Shown piece by piece: positions 56,888 through 64,000 of a DNA stretch of 64,000 nucleotides. A program made the translations under genes and the position numbers. Numbering within the stretch: position 1 is the stretch's first letter; each line of letters begins with the position of its first letter. The notes under the pieces are model-generated. The model made no database searches and had not been told where the DNA came from. It was given only the letters and a program-made list of their open reading frames with translations. Source of the stretch: Cumulibacter soli (lineage in GTDB: Bacteria; Actinomycetota; Actinomycetes; Mycobacteriales; Antricoccaceae); the NCBI RefSeq assembly GCF_004382795.1, contig NZ_SMSG01000002.1, forward strand, positions 434,001 through 498,000, read 5' to 3'.

Positions 56888-57925
56888 CTATGCGACGTGC
56901 GTCGTACCTCTGAGCGCGAGTTCGCCCACGAAATGGCATGAGGCCTCATGTCCGGCCTCGGCCGCGGAGTGGCTTTCCGGTGGTTCGTTGCACAATTCGG
57001 TGGCATACCGGCAACGCGTCCGGAACCTGCATCCCGTCGGGGGGTTCAGCGGACTGGGCAACTCGCCCTCGAGCAGGATCTGCTCGCGCTTGCGGTATCG
57101 GCTCGGGAGCGCCTGCGGCTCCGCCGAAAGGAGTGCTTCGGTATAGGGGTGCGCCGGCATGTTCACGACGTCTGCCGTGGGCCCACGTTCGATGATTCCG
57201 CCGAGATACATCACCGCGATGTCGTTGCAGACTCGTGAGACGACACCGATATCGTGCGAGATGAACAGATAGGCAATGCCAGTGTCTTGTTGCAGGTCGA
57301 CCAGAAGATTCAGGATGTCGGCTTGTATCGAGACGTCGAGCGCGGAGACCGCTTCATCGCAGATCAATACTTTCGGATCCAGCGCGAGCGCCCGCGCGAT
57401 ATTTACCCGTTGCCGCTGGCCGCCAGATAGATCCCGTGGCTTACGCTCACCCTGGCGCTGCGACAGCCCCACTCTGTCGAGCAGTTCGGCGACGCGCGAA
57501 GTCAACGCTCGGCCCTTCAGCCCATGCTGGATTGTCAGCGGCTCCGCAATCGACTTCGCGACTGGCAATCTCGGGTCGAGCGATTCGCTCGGGTCTTGGA
57601 ACACCATCTGCACTACGCCTCGATGCCTCCGACGCTGCTTGTGCGACATCGACTCGGTGCGCATTCCTGCGATGGTGATCTCGCCCGCCGCGATCGGAGA
57701 CAGGCCCATGATTGCCCGCGCGAGCGTCGATTTACCCGATCCCGACTCGCCGATAACTCCCAGAGTCTGTCCAGGACTCAGCTCGATGCTGACGTCATTG
57801 AGCGCGTGCAGGATCCGATTGCGGCCAAGCTTGAACTCCACCGTCAAGCCGCGCACTGACACGATCGGGTCATCTGCCGACTCGGGTTCGCCCGCTGGCT
57901 TGACGACGTTCGCTGGAACGGTCAT
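56888..57925 (-). CDS. ABC transporter ATP-binding protein (DppF/OppF-like)
   Basis: 345 aa. Walker A GESGSGKST near residue 50, signature LSGGQRQRVN near 155, Walker B LICDEAVSALD near 178, and the C-terminal oligopeptide extension with cysteine-rich GCRFRTRCRYA near 310. ATG at 57923-57925 overlaps the stop of the other ATPase (ATGA). It forms a heterodimer with that protein. Confidence 0.94.
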   Translation of the reverse strand: MTVPANVVKPAGEPESADDPIVSVRGLTVEFKLGRNRILHALNDVSIELSPGQTLGVIGESGSGKSTLARAIMGLSPIAAGEITIAGMRTESMSHKQRRRHRGVVQMVFQDPSESLDPRLPVAKSIAEPLTIQHGLKGRALTSRVAELLDRVGLSQRQGERKPRDLSGGQRQRVNIARALALDPKVLICDEAVSALDVSIQADILNLLVDLQQDTGIAYLFISHDIGVVSRVCNDIAVMYLGGIIERGPTADVVNMPAHPYTEALLSAEPQALPSRYRKREQILLEGELPSPLNPPTGCRFRTRCRYATELCNEPPESHSAAEAGHEASCHFVGELALRGTTHVA

Positions 57926-58974
57926 GCCTTCGCACACTCCTTATCGCGCTCGCCATGATCGACCGCGGTGACTGCCCCCGGCAGGTCTAGTTCGCGTGCA
58001 AAATGACACCTCGCCAAGCGTCCCTCAAACGCCTCGAGCTGCGGATGCTCCGCTATACAGACGTCCTGCGCGAACTCGCACCGGGGAGCGAAGCGACACC
58101 CCTCAGGCATCTCGTCCAACCCGGGCACGCGCCCCGGAATGCTGGTCATCCGCTCATTCGCCTGGTCAGCACGAGGAATGGCGCCGATCAGGCCGGATGT
58201 ATACGGATGCTTGGGAGTAGTCAACGTGTCATCTACGTCGGCGACCTCGACTATTTCGCCCGCGTACATGGTGATCACCCGCGAGCACAGTTCAGCGACC
58301 ACACCGAGGTCGTGGGTGATGAACAGCATCGCGGAGTTGTACTCGCGACTCAGACGACGCAGCAGGTCGAGAATTTGGGCCTGCAACGTAACATCCAGCG
58401 CCGTGGTCGGCTCGTCCGCAATGACCACCGATGGATTATCTGCGAGCGCCACCGCGATCATCACCCGCTGGCGCATTCCGCCGGAGAGTTGGTGCGGATA
58501 GTCCTTGAACCGGGCTTCCGGCTCGGGGATACCGACGTCCGCAAGGAGCCTGATCGAGCGATCCCGCGCTTCGCTCTTCGAGAGCTTGGTATGAGCTCGA
58601 ATTGTCTCGACCAACTGACTACCGATGGTGAAAACTGGATCGAGTGCGGTGAGCGAATCCTGGAACACCATTGCGATCTCACGACCGCGGATTGGCGCCC
58701 ATTCTTTCGGGCTCAGGCCCTGTACTTCTTTGCCGGCGATCTTGACCGAACCGCTCGTCTCAGCGGACGGCAGCAGTCCCATAATCGACAGTCCCGTGAC
58801 CGTTTTTCCGCTACCGCTCTCGCCCACCAGACCGACGATTTCGCCCGGCTGCAACTCAAAACTCGAATCGCTAACGGCTCGCGCATATGAGTCACCTACC
58901 GGGAAGTCCACGCACAGGCCCTGCACCCGCAACGCGGGCCCGCCATGGGTCATTTCTTCCTGCTGGTCAACCAT
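57922..58974 (-). CDS. ABC transporter ATP-binding protein (DppD/OppD-like)
   Basis: 350 aa from [12 protein letters not shown]. Walker [10 protein letters not shown] near 50, signature [10 protein letters not shown] near 160, Walker [12 protein letters not shown] near 180 and [11 protein letters not shown] near 300. A 26-residue longer start is not supported. First gene of the transporter block in transcription order, 96 bases after the CoA-transferase gene. Confidence 0.94.
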   Translation of the reverse strand: MVDQQEEMTHGGPALRVQGLCVDFPVGDSYARAVSDSSFELQPGEIVGLVGESGSGKTVTGLSIMGLLPSAETSGSVKIAGKEVQGLSPKEWAPIRGREIAMVFQDSLTALDPVFTIGSQLVETIRAHTKLSKSEARDRSIRLLADVGIPEPEARFKDYPHQLSGGMRQRVMIAVALADNPSVVIADEPTTALDVTLQAQILDLLRRLSREYNSAMLFITHDLGVVAELCSRVITMYAGEIVEVADVDDTLTTPKHPYTSGLIGAIPRADQANERMTSIPGRVPGLDEMPEGCRFAPRCEFAQDVCIAEHPQLEAFEGRLARCHFARELDLPGAVTAVDHGERDKECAKA

Positions 58975-59070
58975 GTCCGGCAACGGCCCTCCCACGTTCC
59001 TAGACGACCCCGCAAGAGCCGTGGAACAAACTATGGCCGCGACCGGCGTCACAGAGAACCGGTCAGATCC

Positions 59071-60255
59071 CTATCTGAACTTCGTAGGGACCCTTCGGGG
59101 ACCACCGCGAGGGAGTTTCGCCAGCCCGAGCAGGATCTCGTCGCTATGCTCACCCAGTTGGGGCACTGCTCGCGAGCGCGGTGTGCGCGCTAGGCCTACG
59201 GTGCCGCCGATCGGCCCGGGAGTGACGACCGTGCCGCCTCCCGGAGCGGTGACCGTGAGCGTCGCGCCGGCATCGACAGCTCGGTCTGCGTACTGCCGCG
59301 CGGTCAGGACGGGACCACATGGGATACCAGCATCATCCATGATGCCTATGACTTGCCCAGTGGAGCGGTCGGCGCACCACCGCTCGACAAACTCTTCGGC
59401 CTCATCACGGCGCGAGTCGACCATCTCGCGATACGGTATCTCCTCCGCCCAGTCGTCTCGCCCAATTAACTCACTGAACAACCGCCACTTGGCATCACCA
59501 ATCGGCGCGAGGTACACGACACCATCCGTTGTATGGAATGTATTAGCGAATGCCGTGGCGACGCGATTCCCGGAAGGCTGTGGTTCGGCACCTGATAGGG
59601 CGGCATCAAGGAAGTGTGCTGAGCCAGCGGCGTAGGAGTCGAGCATGCTGATATCGACCAGCGATCCCTGTCCGGTCCGCTCCCGCTCGCGCAGTGCGAA
59701 CATCGCCCCGAGCGCCGCGCTATAGCTGGCGATGTGGTCGGCTACGAAGGCCGACGACAAGGTCGGAGCCTGCCCAGGTTCACCAGTGGACGCCGGGATC
59801 CCACTCATCGACTGGATGATCCCGTCGTACGCCCGCCTGTCGGCATCCGGGCTGGTCCGGCCGAATCCCGTTATATGAACGAAAATCAGCCATGGGAACT
59901 CTTCCTTGAGTTGTTCGTAGTCCCACCCGAGTTTGGTCGGAACGGCAGCCGAATAGTTGGTCAGGATGATGTCGGACTGAGCGACGAGCGTGTCCATAAC
60001 CTGCTTGCCCCCGGCAGATTTCAGATCGAGTGTGATCGAACGCTTGCCGCGGTTGTGGCAACTGAAATAGACACTGTCGCCGCGCAGGACCGGCCGGGCC
60101 ATCCGCGACGAATCCCCTTCGGGGGGCTCGATCTTGATGACGTCGGCCCCACGATCGGCGAGGATCTGTCCGCACTGCGGCCCGGCAATCGCGTGAGTGA
60201 GTTCCAGTACTCGGATTCCGGTCAACGCCCCCGGGCTGGGCGGGTCCTCGCTCAT
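59071..60255 (-). CDS. Class III CoA-transferase (CaiB/BaiF family), copy 2
   Basis: 394 aa, closely related to the enzyme at 49058-50215. RVLELTHAIAGPQCGQ near 15-30 and catalytic Asp about residue 173 in FVADHIASY. ATG at 60253-60255 follows the acyl-CoA synthetase stop by two bases, so the two are surely coexpressed. It may move CoA between the activated substrate and a second acid. A longer frame up to 60387 lies inside the synthetase gene and is rejected. Confidence 0.93.
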   Translation of the reverse strand: MSEDPPSPGALTGIRVLELTHAIAGPQCGQILADRGADVIKIEPPEGDSSRMARPVLRGDSVYFSCHNRGKRSITLDLKSAGGKQVMDTLVAQSDIILTNYSAAVPTKLGWDYEQLKEEFPWLIFVHITGFGRTSPDADRRAYDGIIQSMSGIPASTGEPGQAPTLSSAFVADHIASYSAALGAMFALRERERTGQGSLVDISMLDSYAAGSAHFLDAALSGAEPQPSGNRVATAFANTFHTTDGVVYLAPIGDAKWRLFSELIGRDDWAEEIPYREMVDSRRDEAEEFVERWCADRSTGQVIGIMDDAGIPCGPVLTARQYADRAVDAGATLTVTAPGGGTVVTPGPIGGTVGLARTPRSRAVPQLGEHSDEILLGLAKLPRGGPRRVPTKFR

Positions 60256-60257
60256 CT

Positions 60258-61991
60258 TTAGGCTTCCGCCTGCGTCGGCGTGCGGTCGAGTTTGTGTTTC
60301 TGGATCTTCCCGGTGGTGGTCTTCGGCAGGGCGTCCACGATCACGAACTCCGGCACCTTGTATGGCGCCATGTGCGTGCGCGCCCACTCTCGCAACTCTT
60401 GGGGATCCGGTGTCGCTACGGCGCCGGCGACCTCGATGTAGGCGCGGGGGCGCTCGCCGCGTTTGGGATCCGGAACACCCACCACTGCGGCCGCACTGAT
60501 CGCTGGATGGTCGAACAGCAGCGATTCGATCTCGGTGGGGAAGACGCTCATCCCGTTGACCTTCAGCATCTCCTTATTACGACCGATGTAGCGCAAGCAG
60601 CCGTTCTCGAAGAACACACCGCGGTCTCCGGTGCGGAACCAGCCGTCCGCGAACGACGCCGCGGTAGCCTCCGGATTCTGCCAGTACGCGGTCAGCACTG
60701 AAGGTGAACGCACCAGAATCTCGCCTTCGGTTCCTACCGGCAGGGTTCGTCCGGTATCGAAGTCGGCGATTTTGATCTCGGTGCCCGGCATCGGCAGCCC
60801 GACGAATACTGGCTCGAACCCGAGATCCTCATCGTCCTGCTGGAAGCCGACGACAAAAGTATCTGCCGTGTGGGTCTCGGTCATACCGTAGGCGCCTTCG
60901 CGCAACACCGACTGCGAACCGACCCGATCGGCCCAGGCTCGCCGGATCTCGCCGGACAACTTCGTCACGAACGACATCGTTGCCGGAGCCGTGACAGAGC
61001 TCAGGTCGTAGTCGTCGAAGTCGTCACGTGCCATCAGATCCAGGTAGTTGTCGACGGTTCCGGACATCGCCGCGGCACTGTACGTCTGAACCGACTTGAG
61101 CACCGCCAGCGGATCCCAGCGGGTCAGCAGCACGCAAGTACCGCCGGTGTAGATCGGCGCGATGACCGCAATGTTCTCGCCAGCGATCCAGAAGACCGGC
61201 AGGAAGCTCAGCGACGCCTGCGACACCGTGTCGCCGTCGAGCGTCCCGGACAGTCGCACCGTGGTGCTCGACGCCGCTGTGTAGAGCATGTGGCGCTGAG
61301 TGTGCTCGACGCCCTTCGGCATGCCCGTCGTGCCGCCGGTGTAGTTCAGCGCCGCGAGCCGGTCCAGGTCGGGCCGCGGGAACCGGCCCGAATGATCCGT
61401 AGGCCAGCGCGCAATATCGGCCCATCGGTAATCTGCGCCCTGCGGCGCCGCGTCGGGCGCGGGTCCAAACGGCACCGGTATGTCGGTCCCGGCGTCGGCG
61501 TACTCATCGAGGTCCACCATCACGATTTCGCGCAGCGAGCTGCTGCCGCGCACCTCGTCGAGCATCGGGACGTACTCCCGCTGCGCGAACGCGATCACCG
61601 CGCCGGAGTCGTTGAGTTCATACGCCAACTCGGCGCGCTGGAACATCGGGTTCACCGGCACCACGACGCCCCCGGCCTTGATCACGCCCCAGAACGCGAC
61701 GATGTACTGGGGGCAGTTCTGCATCATCATTGCGACGCGGTCCCCCGTCGACACACCCTGCTCGATCAGGAATGACGCGACTGCGGACGTCTCCCGCTCT
61801 AGCTGAGCGAAGGTCAGTTCACCGCCGTAGTAGGCGATCGCAGGCTTGTCGCCGATCGTCTCCGCGCGCCAACTCAGGTACTCCGTCAGCGGAACCTCGC
61901 CGTGCAGGTAACGCAGAGTCTTCGGCACATCCGCGGGCCAGGCCCTGTCCTGCCGTCGCTTCAAGTCGGCGAGGATCTCCTGCTCGTTCAT
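60258..61991 (-). CDS. Acyl-CoA synthetase (AMP-forming)
   Basis: 577 aa ANL-superfamily ligase. P-loop YTGGTTGMPKG near 228-238, GYxMTE-type motif AYGMTETHT near 368, WFRTGDRG near 445, and the C-terminal lysine in TTTGKIQKHK. It resembles medium/long-chain fatty acid or carnitine-type CoA ligases; the acid is unknown. The start is either ATG 61991 or the adjacent GTG 61994, both behind GGAGGAG. A truncated copy of its 3' end survives at 47133-47208. Confidence 0.92.
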   Translation of the reverse strand: MNEQEILADLKRRQDRAWPADVPKTLRYLHGEVPLTEYLSWRAETIGDKPAIAYYGGELTFAQLERETSAVASFLIEQGVSTGDRVAMMMQNCPQYIVAFWGVIKAGGVVVPVNPMFQRAELAYELNDSGAVIAFAQREYVPMLDEVRGSSSLREIVMVDLDEYADAGTDIPVPFGPAPDAAPQGADYRWADIARWPTDHSGRFPRPDLDRLAALNYTGGTTGMPKGVEHTQRHMLYTAASSTTVRLSGTLDGDTVSQASLSFLPVFWIAGENIAVIAPIYTGGTCVLLTRWDPLAVLKSVQTYSAAAMSGTVDNYLDLMARDDFDDYDLSSVTAPATMSFVTKLSGEIRRAWADRVGSQSVLREGAYGMTETHTADTFVVGFQQDDEDLGFEPVFVGLPMPGTEIKIADFDTGRTLPVGTEGEILVRSPSVLTAYWQNPEATAASFADGWFRTGDRGVFFENGCLRYIGRNKEMLKVNGMSVFPTEIESLLFDHPAISAAAVVGVPDPKRGERPRAYIEVAGAVATPDPQELREWARTHMAPYKVPEFVIVDALPKTTTGKIQKHKLDRTPTQAEA

Positions 61992-62009
61992 CACGTCACG
62001 CTCCTCCGG

Positions 62010-64000
62010 TCACCAGGCATCCACGCGTGGCAGATAGCGCGCGTTGGCCCACTTCTTACGCTCCACCGCGCCCAGCGCGGTAATCAGCACCTTGCGGGTG
62101 TCGATCGGATCGATCACGTCGTCGATCTCCAAATGCATCGCGGTGTTGATGCCGCCGCCGCGCTCATACATGCTTTCGACCAGTTCTTGGTATCGCGCTT
62201 CGCGAGCCTCCGGATCGGCGATCGCCTCAAGTTCCTTGCGGAACCCCAGTCGCACGTAGCCTTCTAAGCCCATTCCGCCGAACTCGCCGGTCGGCCACGC
62301 GACCGTGTTGACCGGGGCCCGCATCGAACCGCCGACCATCGCCATCGCGCCCAGCCCATAGCCCTTGCGCAGTACGACCGCGGCCATCGGAACGCTCGCG
62401 TTTGCCGCGTGCACGAACATCCGGCTGAAGTGTCGTACGGCGGCAGTCTTCTCCGACTCCGGGCCGACCATGAATCCTGGGGTGTCACACAGAGACACGA
62501 TCGGCAGCCCGAATGCGTCGCACAACGCGATGTGGCGGGCCGCCTTGTCGGCGCCATCCGAGTCGATCGCGCCGCCGAGCACCCGGGGGTTATTGGCGAT
62601 CAGTCCCATCGCTCGACCCTCGATCCGAATCAGCGCGGTGACGATGCAGGTACCGAAGTCCGGTCGCAGCTCCATCACCGAGTCCACGTCGGCAAGGAGC
62701 GCAATCGCATCGCGGACGTCGTACGCGCGTAGCCGATTTTCCGGGACCACGTGCCGCAGTTCGCGCTGATCGGCTTCCTGCCAATGATCGAGGTCGCCCT
62801 GGAAGTACGAGAGGTACTTCTGCGCAGCGTCGATCGCCGCATTCTCGTCGGCGACACGGATATCGACGACGCCGTTCTGTGTCTGCACATCGATCGGACC
62901 GATATCGGTCGGCGCGAAGACGCCCAGGCCGCCGCCTTCGATCATTGCCGGACCGCCCATACCGATGTTGCTGTTCTCGGTGGCGATGATGACATCGCAG
63001 CAGCCCACAATCGCGGCGTTGCCAGCGAAGCATGGACCGGACACGATGCTGATCAGCGGGACCTTGCCGCTGAGTTCGGCCAGCGCGGTCCACGTGTGCC
63101 CGTGCAGTCCGGCTACCTTGGGCGGATCCAGGTCGCCCGGGCGCCCACCGCCGCCTTCGGCGAAGAAGATGACCGGCAGCTGGTTGGCTTTGGCGACGTT
63201 CAGTACCCGATCGGTCTTCTGGTGGTTGAAGTAGCCCTGTGTTCCGGCCAGGACCGTGTAGTCATAGGCCAGCACAGCGGTTTTGGCGCGTTCGACATCG
63301 AATTGCGCACCGTTCACGTGCCCGACGCCGGTGATCATGCCGTCGGCCGGGGTGTTGTGGATCAAATCATCGAGTTCTCGCCGGCGGCGCTGCGCCGCGA
63401 TCGCGAGGCCGCCGTACTCCACAAAGGAACCGTCGTCGAGGAGTCGCTCGACGTTCTCGCGCGCGGTATTCAGCCCCTTCGAGTGCCGTTTTTCAACAGC
63501 TCTTGGCCGTGCATCATCGGTCAGCAGATGCTTGCGGGCGTTGAGGCGGGCGAGATCGGCGCGGATCTCATCGAGATCGCGCTCGCCCAGGTCGGTGAGG
63601 TCCTGGTCCGCTTCGTCATCGACCATCCAGTGCGCGAGTGCCGCGTCGGCCTCGACCACCGCACCCTCTTTTACCGTGATAGCTGCGATCTGGCCGCTGC
63701 TTGGTGCGGCGATGACATGCTGCATCTTCATCGCTTCGATCACGACGATGGTCTGCCCACGCTGCACGCGTTCGCCTGGGGCGGCTTCCACGGACACGAC
63801 CAGGCCACTGATCGGCGACGGGATCGGCTCGGAACCGGCCGGGGCGTCGGCGGCAGTGGACGCGTGCTGAGACGACTCTGCGGGCGTCGTCACCACGGCA
63901 TGTTCGAGCTCGGCGGCCAGCGGAACGAGGTCTTTGGCGTGCTCGTCGAGGTACTTCGTGCTGACGGACCGATCCTCCAACGCGCCCGAACGAAGCAGGG
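62010..64000 (-). CDS. Single-chain acyl-CoA carboxylase (partial; BC end, BCCP and CT domains)
   Basis: The frame stays open to the right edge, so the gene is cut. The first visible residues (LLRSGALEDRSVSTKYLD) look like the end of a biotin carboxylase domain. Then comes a BCCP domain with the biotin lysine in EAMKM near position 63,727, followed by a complete carboxyltransferase of about 500 residues (NNPRVLGGAIDSDGADKAAR near the end). This order matches the single-chain long-chain acyl-CoA carboxylases described from mycobacteria. A TTG at 63978 is not the real start. 19 bases before the acyl-CoA synthetase. Confidence 0.88.
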   Translation of the reverse strand, partial: LLRSGALEDRSVSTKYLDEHAKDLVPLAAELEHAVVTTPAESSQHASTAADAPAGSEPIPSPISGLVVSVEAAPGERVQRGQTIVVIEAMKMQHVIAAPSSGQIAAITVKEGAVVEADAALAHWMVDDEADQDLTDLGERDLDEIRADLARLNARKHLLTDDARPRAVEKRHSKGLNTARENVERLLDDGSFVEYGGLAIAAQRRRRELDDLIHNTPADGMITGVGHVNGAQFDVERAKTAVLAYDYTVLAGTQGYFNHQKTDRVLNVAKANQLPVIFFAEGGGGRPGDLDPPKVAGLHGHTWTALAELSGKVPLISIVSGPCFAGNAAIVGCCDVIIATENSNIGMGGPAMIEGGGLGVFAPTDIGPIDVQTQNGVVDIRVADENAAIDAAQKYLSYFQGDLDHWQEADQRELRHVVPENRLRAYDVRDAIALLADVDSVMELRPDFGTCIVTALIRIEGRAMGLIANNPRVLGGAIDSDGADKAARHIALCDAFGLPIVSLCDTPGFMVGPESEKTAAVRHFSRMFVHAANASVPMAAVVLRKGYGLGAMAMVGGSMRAPVNTVAWPTGEFGGMGLEGYVRLGFRKELEAIADPEAREARYQELVESMYERGGGINTAMHLEIDDVIDPIDTRKVLITALGAVERKKWANARYLPRVDAW

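Noticed and set aside
47209-64000. Island as a transposon or integrative element
   Set aside because: No integrase, transposase, terminal inverted repeats or tRNA attachment site were found in the visible part; only the synthetase duplication hints at recombination.

Overview
The window is high-G+C actinobacterial DNA. It has many GTG/TTG starts, several promoters whose -10 box sits 6-7 bases before a start codon (leaderless mRNAs), a CIRCE-controlled groES-groEL1 pair, a likely F420-dependent oxidoreductase, and a gene order closely resembling the guaB-groEL1-tsaD-alr-glmS-glmM-rpsI/rplM-truA-rpoA-infA region of mycobacteria and relatives. The genus cannot be fixed by eye. No tRNA, rRNA, CRISPR array, insertion sequence or prophage was found.

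Layout. (1) 1-6124, minus strand: sucD (cut by the window edge), sucC, a stand-alone B12-binding protein, a membrane protein and the PcrA/UvrD helicase. (2) 6167-7873, plus strand: a chorismate mutase preceded by what looks like a complete Phe/Tyr attenuator (leaderless leader peptide, candidate antiterminator, intrinsic terminator), then a membrane-anchored protein. (3) 7940-12953, minus: guaB, guaB3, a PtpB-like phosphatase and guaA, the last three joined by 4-base overlaps. (4) 13103-14483, plus: a DUF5319-type protein and a threonine dehydratase-like enzyme. (5) 14734-18182: groES-groEL1 with a CIRCE element, and a divergent methyltransferase. (6) 18360-23832, minus: F420 enzyme, tsaD-rimI-tsaB-tsaE, an alpha/beta hydrolase and alanine racemase. 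(7) 23956-26990, plus: TetR regulator and MMPL exporter. (8) 26987-30687, minus: nnr, acpS, glmS. (9) 30761-34755: rRNA methyltransferase, then a TetR regulator divergent from a flavin monooxygenase and an epimerase with a palindromic operator between. (10) 34811-37147, minus: glmM, then rplM-rpsI. (11) 37464-39666, plus: molybdenum cofactor genes moeA-moaC-mogA. (12) 39804-46190, minus: deoD, a GY-rich membrane protein, truA, rplQ, rpoA, rpsD, rpsK, rpsM, rpmJ, infA. (13) 46410-47066: a DUF1707 protein.

From 47209 to the right edge lies an accessory catabolic island, all on the minus strand. Read in transcription order it holds a single-chain biotin-dependent acyl-CoA carboxylase (BC end-BCCP-CT, cut by the edge), an acyl-CoA synthetase, a class III CoA-transferase, a five-part peptide-family ABC importer, a large LAL-type LuxR regulator, a second CoA-transferase, a second carboxyltransferase and a small biotin carrier. 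It reads as uptake, CoA activation and carboxylation of an unknown carboxylic acid. A broken copy of the 3' end of the acyl-CoA synthetase gene lies at 47133-47208, at the junction with the DUF1707/infA side. This suggests that the island grew or arrived by duplication and recombination.

The observations most worth following are the chorismate mutase attenuator, the island with its duplicated relic, a pair of hairpin repeats at 14561 and 41402, and structured regions before rpsM and between groES and groEL.
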